This document shows positions 33,403-41,098 of a stretch of 41,126 nt of DNA, in pieces (within the stretch, counting starts at the first letter, position 1; each line of letters starts with the position of its first letter). The position numbers and the translations under genes are program-made. The stretch is from Desulfuromonadales bacterium. GTDB taxonomy: Bacteria > Desulfobacterota > Desulfuromonadia > Geobacterales > Pseudopelobacteraceae. The stretch is from the NCBI GenBank assembly GCA_013349405.1, contig DUZS01000031.1, positions 1 to 41,126 of the forward strand, given 5' to 3'. Under the pieces are notes generated by a model that was given only the letters and a program-made list of their open reading frames with translations, was not told where the DNA came from and ran no database searches.

Positions 33403-34146
33403 ATGAACATCATGGTAACGAACGATGACGGCATCCATGCTGCCGGCATCCGTGCACTGGCTGAGGCTATGACTGAACTCGGCAGCGTAACCGTTGTCGC
33501 ACCTGACCGGGAACGAAGTGCTGTCGGGCACTCCTTGACCGTGCACACGCCGCTGCGCATTTTTGAGCTGCACAAAGGGTGGTATGCCGTAGACGGCACT
33601 CCGACCGATTGCGTCAACATGGGCATTCACAACATGCTGCCGATTATTCCCGACCTGATCGTCTCCGGCATCAACCACGGTGCCAATCTCGGCGATGGCA
33701 TCACCTATTCCGGCACTGTAGCGGCAGCGATGGAGGCCAATCTAATGGGCATCCCTGCAATTGCCTTTTCACTCGCAACCTTCGGGCCAAGCGAACATTT
33801 TGCCGAGGCGGCACAAATTGCAGTTCACGTCACCCGCACGGTACTTGCACACGGCCTGCCGTCTGACACCTATCTGAACGTCAACATTCCAAACTGCCCG
33901 AGAAGCAGTATGCTGCCACCATTAATAACCCGTCAGGGCAAGCGTTCCTTTGTCGGGAAAATTATAGATAAAACTGATCCCCGCGGTCGGAAGTACTTCT
34001 GGCTCGGGGGTGAAGAATCACACCTTACTGACGAGCCCGGCACCGATTTTCATGCCATTACCCTCGGGCACGTATCCATTACACCGCTCCATATCGACCT
34101 GACAAATCATAAATCGTTATCAATCCTCTCGAAATGGGCTTTCTGA
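33403..34146 (+). CDS. surE: 5'/3'-nucleotidase SurE
   Basis: The 247-residue phosphatase has the SurE metal-site signature MVTNDDG (D8/D9), SAVGHSLT, SGINHGANLGDGITYSGTVAAAMEA and a C-terminal VSITPLHIDLT. It hydrolyses nucleoside monophosphates. It starts a plus-strand group surE-pcm-rpoS-apt, matching the order in E. coli except that nlpD is absent between pcm and rpoS. AGAGGA precedes the start. Confidence 0.96.
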   Translation: MNIMVTNDDGIHAAGIRALAEAMTELGSVTVVAPDRERSAVGHSLTVHTPLRIFELHKGWYAVDGTPTDCVNMGIHNMLPIIPDLIVSGINHGANLGDGITYSGTVAAAMEANLMGIPAIAFSLATFGPSEHFAEAAQIAVHVTRTVLAHGLPSDTYLNVNIPNCPRSSMLPPLITRQGKRSFVGKIIDKTDPRGRKYFWLGGEESHLTDEPGTDFHAITLGHVSITPLHIDLTNHKSLSILSKWAF

Positions 34147-34265
34147 CACATATGGACAATTAATCCTTCTCCTGCTATAGTTTCGCCCGCTTTAGTACAG
34201 TTGTTTGTGCCACTTGCGAATGATGGGGACATTGATTCCGATATATATTCCTGCGGAGCATGAAT

Positions 34266-34919
34266 GTGAACTTTGAAATCATGAGAAGAAAAATGGTGCA
34301 GGATCAGATTGTGTCACGTGGAATACGTGACCGGAGAGTCATTGACGCCATGCTGAGAATCCCCCGCCATATATTTGTTCAGGAAGCTTTTGCTGCTCAG
34401 GCCTATAATGACAAGGCTCTCCCGATCGGCGAAAAACAGACCATTTCCCAGCCCTATGTTGTCGCATTGATGACGGAAAAGCTGGCGTTAACCGGGACTG
34501 AAAAGGTGCTGGAAATCGGCACCGGTTCCGGCTATCAAACCGCCCTTCTCGCAACTCTTGCCGACAGAGTATTCTCAGCAGAACGGATACGGCCTTTGGC
34601 CCTGCGTGCCCGTAAATGTCTTGATTCACTGAAGCTGTTCAATGTTCAGCTCCGTATCAATGATAACGAGGGCAGTCCGATCGGGTGGGAGGAAGAAGCT
34701 CCCTTTGATGCCGTCATCGTTACCGCAGGTGCACCCGAAGTACCGACTATCCTGACCGATCAGCTTGCCAAAGGCGGACGACTGGTGATTCCGGTTGGAA
34801 CCGATTCAGAGCAACAACTGCTTATAATCGTTAAGGATGAGGCGGGCGATCTGCTGTACGAACCTTCCGTCATGTGCCGATTTGTGCCGTTGATAGGCAG
34901 GCAGGGCTGGCAGGCATGA
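34266..34919 (+). CDS. pcm: protein-L-isoaspartate O-methyltransferase
   Basis: The 217-residue SAM methyltransferase repairs isoaspartyl residues in damaged proteins. Conserved motifs are [24 protein letters not shown] and the SAM-binding [18 protein letters not shown] 34266 is spaced 7 bases from GGAG; the ATG at 34260, two codons earlier, is only one base from it. It lies between surE and rpoS. Confidence 0.94.
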   Translation: MNFEIMRRKMVQDQIVSRGIRDRRVIDAMLRIPRHIFVQEAFAAQAYNDKALPIGEKQTISQPYVVALMTEKLALTGTEKVLEIGTGSGYQTALLATLADRVFSAERIRPLALRARKCLDSLKLFNVQLRINDNEGSPIGWEEEAPFDAVIVTAGAPEVPTILTDQLAKGGRLVIPVGTDSEQQLLIIVKDEAGDLLYEPSVMCRFVPLIGRQGWQA

Positions 34920-34947
34920 ATAAACTGACCTTGGTAAGCATCTGCGT

Positions 34948-35946
34948 ATGATTAAAGAGCCCTCGGCACAATATGACTATTGTGCATTATCAACCGCTAC
35001 AGAGCTCTCTGTTTTGGCCCTTGGCGACATTGAGGAGCCACTGCTCCTCCCTGACGATGACAGCATTGAAGATGAGAGCGAAGCAGAAATTCCCCTGACT
35101 GAGCTAGAGCGGTATGATGACGCCATCAAGATCTATCTGCGTGATATCCAGCGCACCCCGCTTCTGTCAGCAACTGCCGAGAGAGAGCTCGCCTGCAAAG
35201 TTGAAAATGGTGATGAAGCAGCCCGCAAAAAGATGATCGAATCAAATCTGCGCCTGGTAGTTAAAATAGCCAAGCGTTATTTAAACAGGGGCCTGCCGCT
35301 TTTGGATCTGATTGAAGAAGGCAATCTCGGTTTGATTAAATCGGTGGAGCGCTTCAGTGTGGAAAAAGAGTGCCGCTTTTCTACCTATGCAACCTGGTGG
35401 ATTCGCCAGTCAATTGAGCGGGCTCTCATCAACCAGTCCCGGACGATCCGTTTGCCGGTTCATATTTCTGACGATATCGGGCGCATGATTCGTACCATCC
35501 GAAGACTTTCGCATGAGCTGAATCGAGAGCCCGACATTGAAGAGATTGCCGAAGCTATGAAGGCCAAAATTCAGCACGTAAGCCATCTGATGACGCTGCT
35601 GCGCCATACCAATTCTATTGAATCCCCGATAAGTGGTGACAGCGATTTTGCACTGATCGACATCATCGAAGATTCCTCCATGACTGCTCCGACTGCACTG
35701 ATGGAGAATATCAACATCTTTGAGTTGATCTCCACACACTTCAATAAACTCACAGAGCACGAACAAACCGTTCTCACTCTCCGCTTTGGCCTTAACGACC
35801 ATGAGCCGCAAACTCTTGATATAATAGGTCAAAAATTCGGCGTAACCCGTGAACGCATTCGTCAGATCGAAGTAAAAGGCCTGGAAAAACTTCGAGTCTT
35901 TTACGCACAAAGTCAGGAATCACCTACAAAAAGCAAGGAGAAATAG
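34948..35946 (+). CDS. rpoS: RpoS-type sigma-70 family RNA polymerase sigma factor
   Basis: The 332-residue sigma factor has region 1.2 ([25 protein letters not shown]), region 2 ([52 protein letters not shown]), region 3 ([19 protein letters not shown]) and region 4 ([35 protein letters not shown]), but no large region 1.1, as in RpoS. Its neighbours surE and pcm support rpoS. It would direct stationary-phase and stress transcription. The ATG has only a weak RBS. Confidence 0.93.
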   Translation: MIKEPSAQYDYCALSTATELSVLALGDIEEPLLLPDDDSIEDESEAEIPLTELERYDDAIKIYLRDIQRTPLLSATAERELACKVENGDEAARKKMIESNLRLVVKIAKRYLNRGLPLLDLIEEGNLGLIKSVERFSVEKECRFSTYATWWIRQSIERALINQSRTIRLPVHISDDIGRMIRTIRRLSHELNREPDIEEIAEAMKAKIQHVSHLMTLLRHTNSIESPISGDSDFALIDIIEDSSMTAPTALMENINIFELISTHFNKLTEHEQTVLTLRFGLNDHEPQTLDIIGQKFGVTRERIRQIEVKGLEKLRVFYAQSQESPTKSKEK

Positions 35947-35949
35947 CAG

Positions 35950-36465
35950 ATGGAAGAATTAAAAAAAATCATCCGGAATGTCCCTGATTTCCCTAAAAAA
36001 GGTATCCTTTTCAAAGACATCACAACACTGCTGCAGGATGCTCAATCGTATCAGAAAACGATTGATCTCATTGCTCACCGCTATATCGGCAAACGAATCG
36101 ATAAAGTGGTCGGCGTTGAAGCACGGGGCTTCATCATCGGCTCGGCATTGGCGTATAAATTGTGTGCCGGTGTCGTGCTGGTGCGTAAACCGGGAAAACT
36201 CCCCTCTGAAACATACAGTAAAACCTATGACCTTGAATATGGGACAGACACTCTGGAGATACACAAGGACTCCATCAAACCGGGTGAACGCATCCTCATT
36301 GCCGACGACTTGCTTGCCACCGGAGGCACCATGGCGGCCGTCGTCGACTTGGTACAGAGCATGGGCGGAGAGATTGTAGAGTGCTGTTTTATGGCAGAAC
36401 TCGATTTTCTCAATGGCCGCACACGTTTACCGGAGGGTAAGGTCTTTTCACTGATTAACTTTTGA
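35950..36465 (+). CDS. apt: adenine phosphoribosyltransferase
   Basis: The 171-residue enzyme has [21 protein letters not shown] at the start, [13 protein letters not shown], and the PRPP-binding [18 protein letters not shown]. It salvages adenine with PRPP to AMP. AAGGAG overlaps the end of rpoS, and the two ORFs are 3 bp apart. Confidence 0.96.
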   Translation: MEELKKIIRNVPDFPKKGILFKDITTLLQDAQSYQKTIDLIAHRYIGKRIDKVVGVEARGFIIGSALAYKLCAGVVLVRKPGKLPSETYSKTYDLEYGTDTLEIHKDSIKPGERILIADDLLATGGTMAAVVDLVQSMGGEIVECCFMAELDFLNGRTRLPEGKVFSLINF

Positions 36466-36498
36466 CTTCTCAACGAATTTCTCTCAAGGAGGAACACC

Positions 36499-37470
36499 AT
36501 GAACCGATATGCCGCCGTAATGATCGCTCTCTGCCTTGCAACTGCTGCCGTACCTGCAACCGCTGCTGATCTCGTACGACTGGGCAATCTGAAATTTGCC
36601 CACTACGGTGCCGTTTCCTACATGAAGGAGATGTGCGGGAAATACAACTTGAAGGTCGAGGAGCGGGTGTTCCCCAAAGGTATCGACATAATCCCGGCGA
36701 TTATGGCCGGCGAAATTGATATTGCCGCCTCGGCAGCCGATGCTGCCATTGCCGGCCGCGCCAGCGGAGCCCCGGTCTATGTCGTTGCCGGATTCGCCAA
36801 AGGCGGCGCCAGAATAGTCGCCCAGACCGGCTCTGCCATCAAGTCGGTCAAAGACCTCAAAGGCAAAAAGGTCGGCGTTGCCCGTGGCGGTGCCCAGGAA
36901 CTGCTCTTGCTGGCGGAACTTGAGAAAGCCGGCCTGAGCTGGTCCGACAAGCCGGGCAAAGACGTACTGATAATTTATCTGGCTTTCGCCGATCTGAATC
37001 AGGCTCTGGCGGCCAAACATATTGACGCCATGTGCCAGTCCGAACCACAGTCATCCCAGGCCATCAATAAGAAATTCGGCGTTGAAATTCTCAAGCCCTA
37101 CGACACTCCAATGGGAGAACCGATTCGAGCTCTGGTCATGACCGAGAAGATGTACAAGGAAAAGCGCGACGTCGCCGAGCGCACCATGGCATGTTTTGTG
37201 GAGGCCACCGCGTTGTTTCGCAAGGATATGAATCTCGCTGAAAAATACGTCCGCGAAAATATGTTCAAAGGGCAGATCAGTTCTGAAGATTTCCGCGACG
37301 CCCTGGATAATGCCGAATACACCTACGACATCAGCGTCGAACACATAGACATCACCACCAGCCTGATGCAGAAATACGGCGTCGGCAGAATGGCCAAACC
37401 ACCAAAAGCTGCCGACTGGGTCAAACTCGACCTGCTGCAGAAAGCGAAAGCGATGCTCAAGGTCAAATAG
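36499..37470 (+). CDS. NitT/TauT-type ABC transporter substrate-binding protein
   Basis: The 323-residue exported protein has signal peptide MNRYAAVMIALCLATAAVPATA, then the NMT1/SsuA-like fold: LGNLKFAHYGAVSYMKEM, IIPAIMAGEIDIAASAADAAIAGRA, and GKKVGVARGGAQELLL. The ligand cannot be read; nitrate, taurine, sulfonates, bicarbonate or thiamine precursors are the usual ones in this class. AAGGAGGAACACC precedes ATG. It shares a 1-bp overlap with the permease gene. Confidence 0.9.
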   Translation: MNRYAAVMIALCLATAAVPATAADLVRLGNLKFAHYGAVSYMKEMCGKYNLKVEERVFPKGIDIIPAIMAGEIDIAASAADAAIAGRASGAPVYVVAGFAKGGARIVAQTGSAIKSVKDLKGKKVGVARGGAQELLLLAELEKAGLSWSDKPGKDVLIIYLAFADLNQALAAKHIDAMCQSEPQSSQAINKKFGVEILKPYDTPMGEPIRALVMTEKMYKEKRDVAERTMACFVEATALFRKDMNLAEKYVRENMFKGQISSEDFRDALDNAEYTYDISVEHIDITTSLMQKYGVGRMAKPPKAADWVKLDLLQKAKAMLKVK

Positions 37471-38240
37471 TGATGCCATCCGGTATGAAGTCTCTTATGC
37501 GCGGCATTGCCATGCCGCTGCTGTTGCTGATTGTCTGGGAATCAGTCTGCCGGGCCGGACTGGTATCTCCAATCATGCTGCCGTCTCCCAGCGCCATCGT
37601 GATCAAGTGGCTTGAGTGGCTCCGTTCCGGTGAATTGCTTGTTGATGTTCTCGGCAGCCTGGGGCGCGTTACCGGCGGATTCCTGCTCGGAGCCGGACTG
37701 GCTCTTCCGTTAGGCCTTTTCATGGGATCTTCTCCCCGCACCTATGAGTATTTCAACCCTATCATTCAGGTTCTGCGCCCGATTCCGCCTATCGCCTGGA
37801 TTCCCATGTCAATCCTCTGGTTCGGTCTCGGCAATCCGCCGGCCATTTTTCTGATTTCACTGGGAGCCTTCTTTCCGGTTCTTATGAATACCATATCCGG
37901 CGTACAGAATGTCGACAGCATTTACCTGCGAGCCGCCCGCAATCTGGGTGCCGGTCGGAGTGCCATGTTCCGGCGGGTAATTCTCCCCGCAGCAACACCA
38001 TATATCCTGACCGGCATCCGCATCGGCATCGGTACCGCCTTCATCGTTGTTATTGTTTCCGAGATGATCGCTGTTAATAATGGTCTTGGATACCGCATCC
38101 TCGAAGCGCGCGAATTCATGTGGTCCGACAAGATCATCGCCGGAATGGTTACTATAGGGCTTCTGGGACTCGCTATCGACCAGATGATGAACGCCCTTAA
38201 CACCTATCTGCTGCGCTGGCACCGTGGCCTTGACAGCTGA
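37470..38240 (+). CDS. ABC transporter permease (SsuC/TauC type)
   Basis: The 256-residue permease has about six membrane helices and the BPD_transp_1 EAA loop YLRAARNLGAGRSAMFRRVILPAATPYI in segments. The start may be GTG 37470 or ATG 37473; GTG shares the G of the previous TAG stop. It works with the adjacent binding protein and ATPase. Confidence 0.9.
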   Translation: MMPSGMKSLMRGIAMPLLLLIVWESVCRAGLVSPIMLPSPSAIVIKWLEWLRSGELLVDVLGSLGRVTGGFLLGAGLALPLGLFMGSSPRTYEYFNPIIQVLRPIPPIAWIPMSILWFGLGNPPAIFLISLGAFFPVLMNTISGVQNVDSIYLRAARNLGAGRSAMFRRVILPAATPYILTGIRIGIGTAFIVVIVSEMIAVNNGLGYRILEAREFMWSDKIIAGMVTIGLLGLAIDQMMNALNTYLLRWHRGLDS

Positions 38241-38241
38241 T

Positions 38242-39024
38242 ATGGAATACATCTCGATCAACAATCTCTCTAAAACCTTTGAAGGGAGTGAACGCAGCGT
38301 AGCGGCGCTGCAGAATATCAACCTGTCTCTGTCGCAGGGAGAATTCGTCTGTCTGCTGGGGCCATCCGGTTGCGGCAAATCAACGCTGCTGAACGCCATC
38401 GCAGGATTTATTCAGCCGACGTCAGGTGACATCATTGTTAACGGACAGCCGGTCGTGGGGCCCGGGCCGGACAGGGGTGTCGTGTTCCAGGAATACGCCA
38501 TATTCCCCTGGATGACGGTCGCCCGCAACATAGCTTTCGGACTCGAAATAAAAGGAACCGGGGATGCGGAAATCAGGGAACGGGTTGACGCTCTGCTCGA
38601 TACGCTGGGGCTTCGCGAATTCCGAGACCGCTTCCCGAAAGATTTATCCGGCGGTATGCGCCAAAGAGTTGCCATAGCCCGACTGCTGGCCATCGACTCC
38701 CCGGTCATGCTGATGGATGAACCGTTCGGAGCTCTGGATGCTCTCACACGGCGCACACTGCAGGACGAACTGCTGCGTATCTGGCGAAAGTCCGGCAAAA
38801 CCATACTCTTTGTCACCCACAGCATTGAGGAGTCGCTCTATCTGTCAAACCGGATCGTAGTCATGACTTACCGTCCCGGCACGATTAAACGAAATCAGAT
38901 TGTTACCATGGCGCACCCTCGCGACCCTGCCGGTGCTGAGTTTAACGATCTGAAACGCGAACTGGGACAACTTGTTATGGAGGAACAGGAGCGACATACT
39001 CGCGATGAAATGAAGGGTGAGTAA
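38242..39024 (+). CDS. ABC transporter ATPase (SsuB/TauB type)
   Basis: The 260-residue ATPase has Walker A GPSGCGKST, Q-loop QEYAIFPWMT, signature LSGGMRQR, Walker B VMLMDEPFGALDALTR and H-loop VTHSIEES. ATG 38242 follows the permease stop directly (TGATATG); an in-frame GTG at 38224 overlaps the permease end. It completes a three-gene importer, followed by tRNA-Arg(CCT). Confidence 0.93.
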   Translation: MEYISINNLSKTFEGSERSVAALQNINLSLSQGEFVCLLGPSGCGKSTLLNAIAGFIQPTSGDIIVNGQPVVGPGPDRGVVFQEYAIFPWMTVARNIAFGLEIKGTGDAEIRERVDALLDTLGLREFRDRFPKDLSGGMRQRVAIARLLAIDSPVMLMDEPFGALDALTRRTLQDELLRIWRKSGKTILFVTHSIEESLYLSNRIVVMTYRPGTIKRNQIVTMAHPRDPAGAEFNDLKRELGQLVMEEQERHTRDEMKGE

Positions 39025-39047
39025 CTTTTCCGACCGGCATGCAGGGG

Positions 39048-39076
39048 TTGCATTTCATGATTCAACAGGTTATAAC
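39048..39076 (+). promoter_or_regulatory. sigma-70 promoter of tRNA-Arg(CCT)
   Basis: TTGCAT (39048-39053) and TATAAC (39071-39076) are separated by 17 bp and end 9 bp before the tRNA. Confidence 0.72.
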
Positions 39077-39085
39077 TCACTCCAC

Positions 39086-39162
39086 GTCCCCGTAGCTCAG
39101 CAGGATAGAGCACTTCCCTCCTAAGGAAGGGGCCGGACGTTCGAATCGTCTCGGGGACGCCA
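39086..39162 (+). tRNA. tRNA-Arg (anticodon CCT)
   Basis: The 77-nt cloverleaf has acceptor GTCCCCG/CGGGGAC with encoded CCA, D-arm AGCTCAGCAGGATAGAGC, T-arm with GTTCGAATC, and anticodon stem CTTCC/GGAAG around CTCCTAA, giving CCT (reads AGG). It has its own promoter and terminator. Sequence character changes immediately downstream, as is common when a tRNA 3' end serves as an integration site. Confidence 0.96.
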
Positions 39163-39170
39163 ATAAAATC

Positions 39171-39206
39171 AATGGCTTACAGTTAATCGCTGTAAGCCAT
39201 TTTTTG
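39171..39206 (+). terminator. terminator of tRNA-Arg(CCT)
   Basis: ATGGCTTACAG (39172-39182) and CTGTAAGCCAT (39190-39200) form an 11-bp stem followed by five T's. A pair of GCTGTA direct repeats (39211 and 39223) lies just beyond. Confidence 0.82.
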
Positions 39207-39380
39207 TTGTGCTGTAGTATATGCTGTAATAGAATATCCAGACTTCGAAACATGGAGTAATGTATAACTATGCTGAAGTGCCGCACAAAATGCGGACTCC
39301 AAAAATAACATGCATAAAAACTGACATAAATAAAGGTGAGATAAAACGAATCTAAAATTCACTGGAAGAAGGAAAACAAT

Positions 39381-39998
39381 ATGGAATTAAAAGATTTAGT
39401 AACATTGCCTGAACAGCTTCAAGTCATATTTGTGTCTGGATATTTGGGGTATTCTATCGCTTACGCTGGTTTTCGAGAGAATGAACGAAAAGACGATGTA
39501 TTTTATGGGATTTTATCATTCGGAATATTTGGGTACATTTATTATGATTTTGTTAGAAAATTCTATGCATCTTTTCTATTACCAGGGTTTGGAGCAATAT
39601 TAGCTTCAGTGCTTATTTCCATGTTTTGGCGTAAATACGGTAGACGCTGGTTTAATAAGATTTTGCATAGAGCAGCAATTTCAAATGAAGATGGCATAAA
39701 AACCACATGGACAAGAATAATTCAGGATACAACAGTTGCACCGAAACAAATTGTTGTGCAAATGAAGGACGGAATCAAATACACGTGTGACGATGTTCAG
39801 TCTTTCGCAAATGCACCAATTCCATTGTATTACACAGATACAGAAGGGAATTTAGCAATCTATATAACGCACAAAACAACGCCAGATGGTAATGAAACTT
39901 CCGTAGAAGCTGTAAGGCATGATACTTGGGGAGATCGCATTACTTACTTGCAAGCAAAAGATATTGCTAATGTAGATATTCGTTTTGTTAAAAATTAA
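39381..39998 (+). CDS. A/T-rich membrane protein of unknown function
   Basis: The 205-residue protein has an N-terminal region with about two or three hydrophobic segments (about 14-32, 42-60, 66-82), then a soluble domain of about 110 residues ending with two beta-like stretches (QIVVQMKDGIKYTCDD, LQAKDIANVDIRFV). The layout, membrane anchor then small beta domain with V-x-V-x-M-K-D-G, recalls DUF6338-type proteins, but I cannot confirm this. AAGGA precedes the ATG. It is clearly A/T-rich (18 G/C in the 60 bases 39481-39540, against 39 of 60 at 5401-5460 in yceH), suggesting horizontal origin. It meets the next gene tail to tail. Confidence 0.75.
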   Translation: MELKDLVTLPEQLQVIFVSGYLGYSIAYAGFRENERKDDVFYGILSFGIFGYIYYDFVRKFYASFLLPGFGAILASVLISMFWRKYGRRWFNKILHRAAISNEDGIKTTWTRIIQDTTVAPKQIVVQMKDGIKYTCDDVQSFANAPIPLYYTDTEGNLAIYITHKTTPDGNETSVEAVRHDTWGDRITYLQAKDIANVDIRFVKN

Positions 39999-40172
39999 CT
40001 ATTTTGATGCTGGAGGTTTGACTTCAATGTTTTGCCCCGTTTCGGTATGCTGCGGTTGAACACCACCATGAATAGAAGTACCACCGCTTTGATGTTGTGG
40101 TGTTACACCACGGATATTTTCAATTTGTGGAATTACGCCTTCATATATGGGTGTTTTTTTGCTGTCAGTCAT
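39999..40172 (-). CDS. small Pro/Gln-rich hypothetical protein
   Basis: From ATG 40172 (AAAGG seven bases upstream) the protein has 57 residues: a polar chain with no hydrophobic segment, with SKKTPIYEGVIPQIENIRGV and a G/Q/H-rich second half, likely disordered. The frame extends to 40238 without a better start. Its stop abuts the stop of the membrane-protein gene with no gap. The convergent pair could be a functional unit, but nothing shows this directly. Confidence 0.5.
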   Translation of the reverse strand: MTDSKKTPIYEGVIPQIENIRGVTPQHQSGGTSIHGGVQPQHTETGQNIEVKPPASK

Positions 40173-40293
40173 TTGGTCGCCTTTAGATTTAATCGTACAT
40201 AGCTCAATTTCGAATATATTTTCTAACCGCATCCACATACAAAGTCAATCCGATTCTGATGTTAAAAAGGGAGCCCCATTGGGGCGGATGGGA

Positions 40294-40378
40294 AGCATAG
40301 GCAGTGCGTCAGGCATGGCGATATCAGACACGGCTTTATGTGGCTGGTTGAGCCATTGTCTGTAAGCCTGCCTATGCT
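40294..40378. repeat. nested 85-bp stem-loop
   Basis: AGCATAGGCAG (40294-40304) pairs perfectly with CTGCCTATGCT (40368-40378). Inside, CAGACA (40325-40330) pairs with TGTCTG (40357-40362), and GGCT/AGCC can close the tip. A separate short hairpin GCCCC-ATT-GGGGC lies at 40273-40285. Confidence 0.65.
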
Positions 40379-40511
40379 GGGAGGGCGGGGGATCATGATT
40401 CGCATAGTCGCAAAAATTTGATTTTTGATTAAGCTGGAGTGTTAGCCTTATCAACACGACAGCATCAAAAGCCATCGGGAACACGGTTTTGCACAGGATA
40501 TGCGTGAATCC

Positions 40512-40569
40512 ATTTTGGTAACTGACCGCAATCGCCTTTATCATGGCGGGCAGTTGCTTTTACCAAAAT
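40512..40569. repeat. 58-bp stem-loop
   Basis: ATTTTGGTAA (40512-40521) pairs perfectly with TTACCAAAAT (40560-40569). Inside, GCAA/TTGC (40528-40531/40554-40557) and CGCC/GGCG (40533-40536/40545-40548) continue the stem to an 8-base loop. Confidence 0.65.
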
Positions 40570-40619
40570 GAGATGAACCAATGGAGGGTCGGCCAGCAGC
40601 AACAACTCCCCTAAGAGCG

Positions 40620-40699
40620 TCCCTTCCCCCTTTGGGAGTTACTTTCTGGGGGTATGCCTAGGGATGGGGGTGTCCAGAGGGGGAAGGGAGCGGCAGGGG
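40620..40699 (+). other. G-run tract, possible G-quadruplex with a 12-bp inverted repeat
   Basis: Within 40648-40699 the plus strand has at least six runs of three or more G's separated by short spacers. TCCCTTCCCCCT (40620-40631) is the reverse complement of AGGGGGAAGGGA (40678-40689), so the same bases could instead form a hairpin. Confidence 0.45.
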
Positions 40700-40810
40700 T
40701 GTTGGCATAGCCTGTGCGGTGTTCCCTACATATTTCATTTCGTCTTTCATACTCACTGACAGGATTAATTGTGCATTTTCGGATGCACAAAATTTAATGT
40801 TTTTGCTTCT

Positions 40811-40846
40811 GCCCTGCAATACGTGGTTTCATACGTTTTGCAGGGC
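40811..40846. repeat. GTTTCAT-loop hairpin, copy 1
   Basis: GCCCTGCAA (40811-40819) pairs with TTGCAGGGC (40838-40846); a T-T mismatch separates this from an inner ACGT/ACGT stem; the loop is GGTTTCAT. It is preceded by GCTTCT and followed by GTCT, matching copy 2 at 40974. Confidence 0.75.
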
Positions 40847-40900
40847 GTCTTTTGCCTTTGGGGGCAATACGACACATGCAAGGGACGTGAACGGCTGAAC

Positions 40901-40925
40901 ACCAGTGATTTTGTTTCATACTGGT
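40901..40925. repeat. hairpin with GTTTCAT loop end
   Basis: ACCAGT (40901-40906) pairs with ACTGGT (40920-40925). The 13-base loop ends in GTTTCAT immediately before the 3' arm, as in the larger hairpins on either side. Confidence 0.5.
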
Positions 40926-40973
40926 GAGCAGGCGGGCACTAACCTTGACGGGTGGCGTGTTGCACCTGCCTCT

Positions 40974-41010
40974 GTCCTGTAATATGCAGTTTCATCGCAT
41001 TTTACAGGGC
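40974..41010. repeat. GTTTCAT-loop hairpin, copy 2
   Basis: GTCCTGTAA (40974-40982) pairs with TTACAGGGC (41002-41010, one T-G wobble); the same T-T mismatch follows, then ATGC/GCAT and a loop AGTTTCATC. Compared with copy 1, both sides of the stem have changed together so pairing is kept. Confidence 0.75.
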
Positions 41011-41052
41011 GTTTCAGGTTTGGTGAACATGACGCTGCTGGAATGAAACGAA

Positions 41053-41098
41053 GGGTTATCCGAAATGCACGTTTTTATTGTGCATGTAGGATAGTCCC
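41053..41098. repeat. 46-bp stem-loop near the right edge
   Basis: TATCC (41057-41061)/GGATA (41089-41093) and ATGCAC (41065-41070)/GTGCAT (41080-41085) form a two-part stem, closed outside by GGG/CCC. The ATGCAC/GTGCAT arms also occur, in the opposite order, in the hairpin at 40769-40790 (loop TTTCGG). Confidence 0.55.

Noticed and set aside
40245-40544. A 99-codon minus-strand frame in the right-hand tract
   Set aside because: It has no RBS and no family, and it runs through the strong hairpins at 40294-40378 and 40512-40544; treated as non-coding.
40805-41014. A CRISPR array or integron attC array
   Set aside because: The GTTTCAT hairpins occur only two or three times at irregular spacing, without spacers of uniform length; no attC core pair RYYYAAC/GTTRRRY was found.
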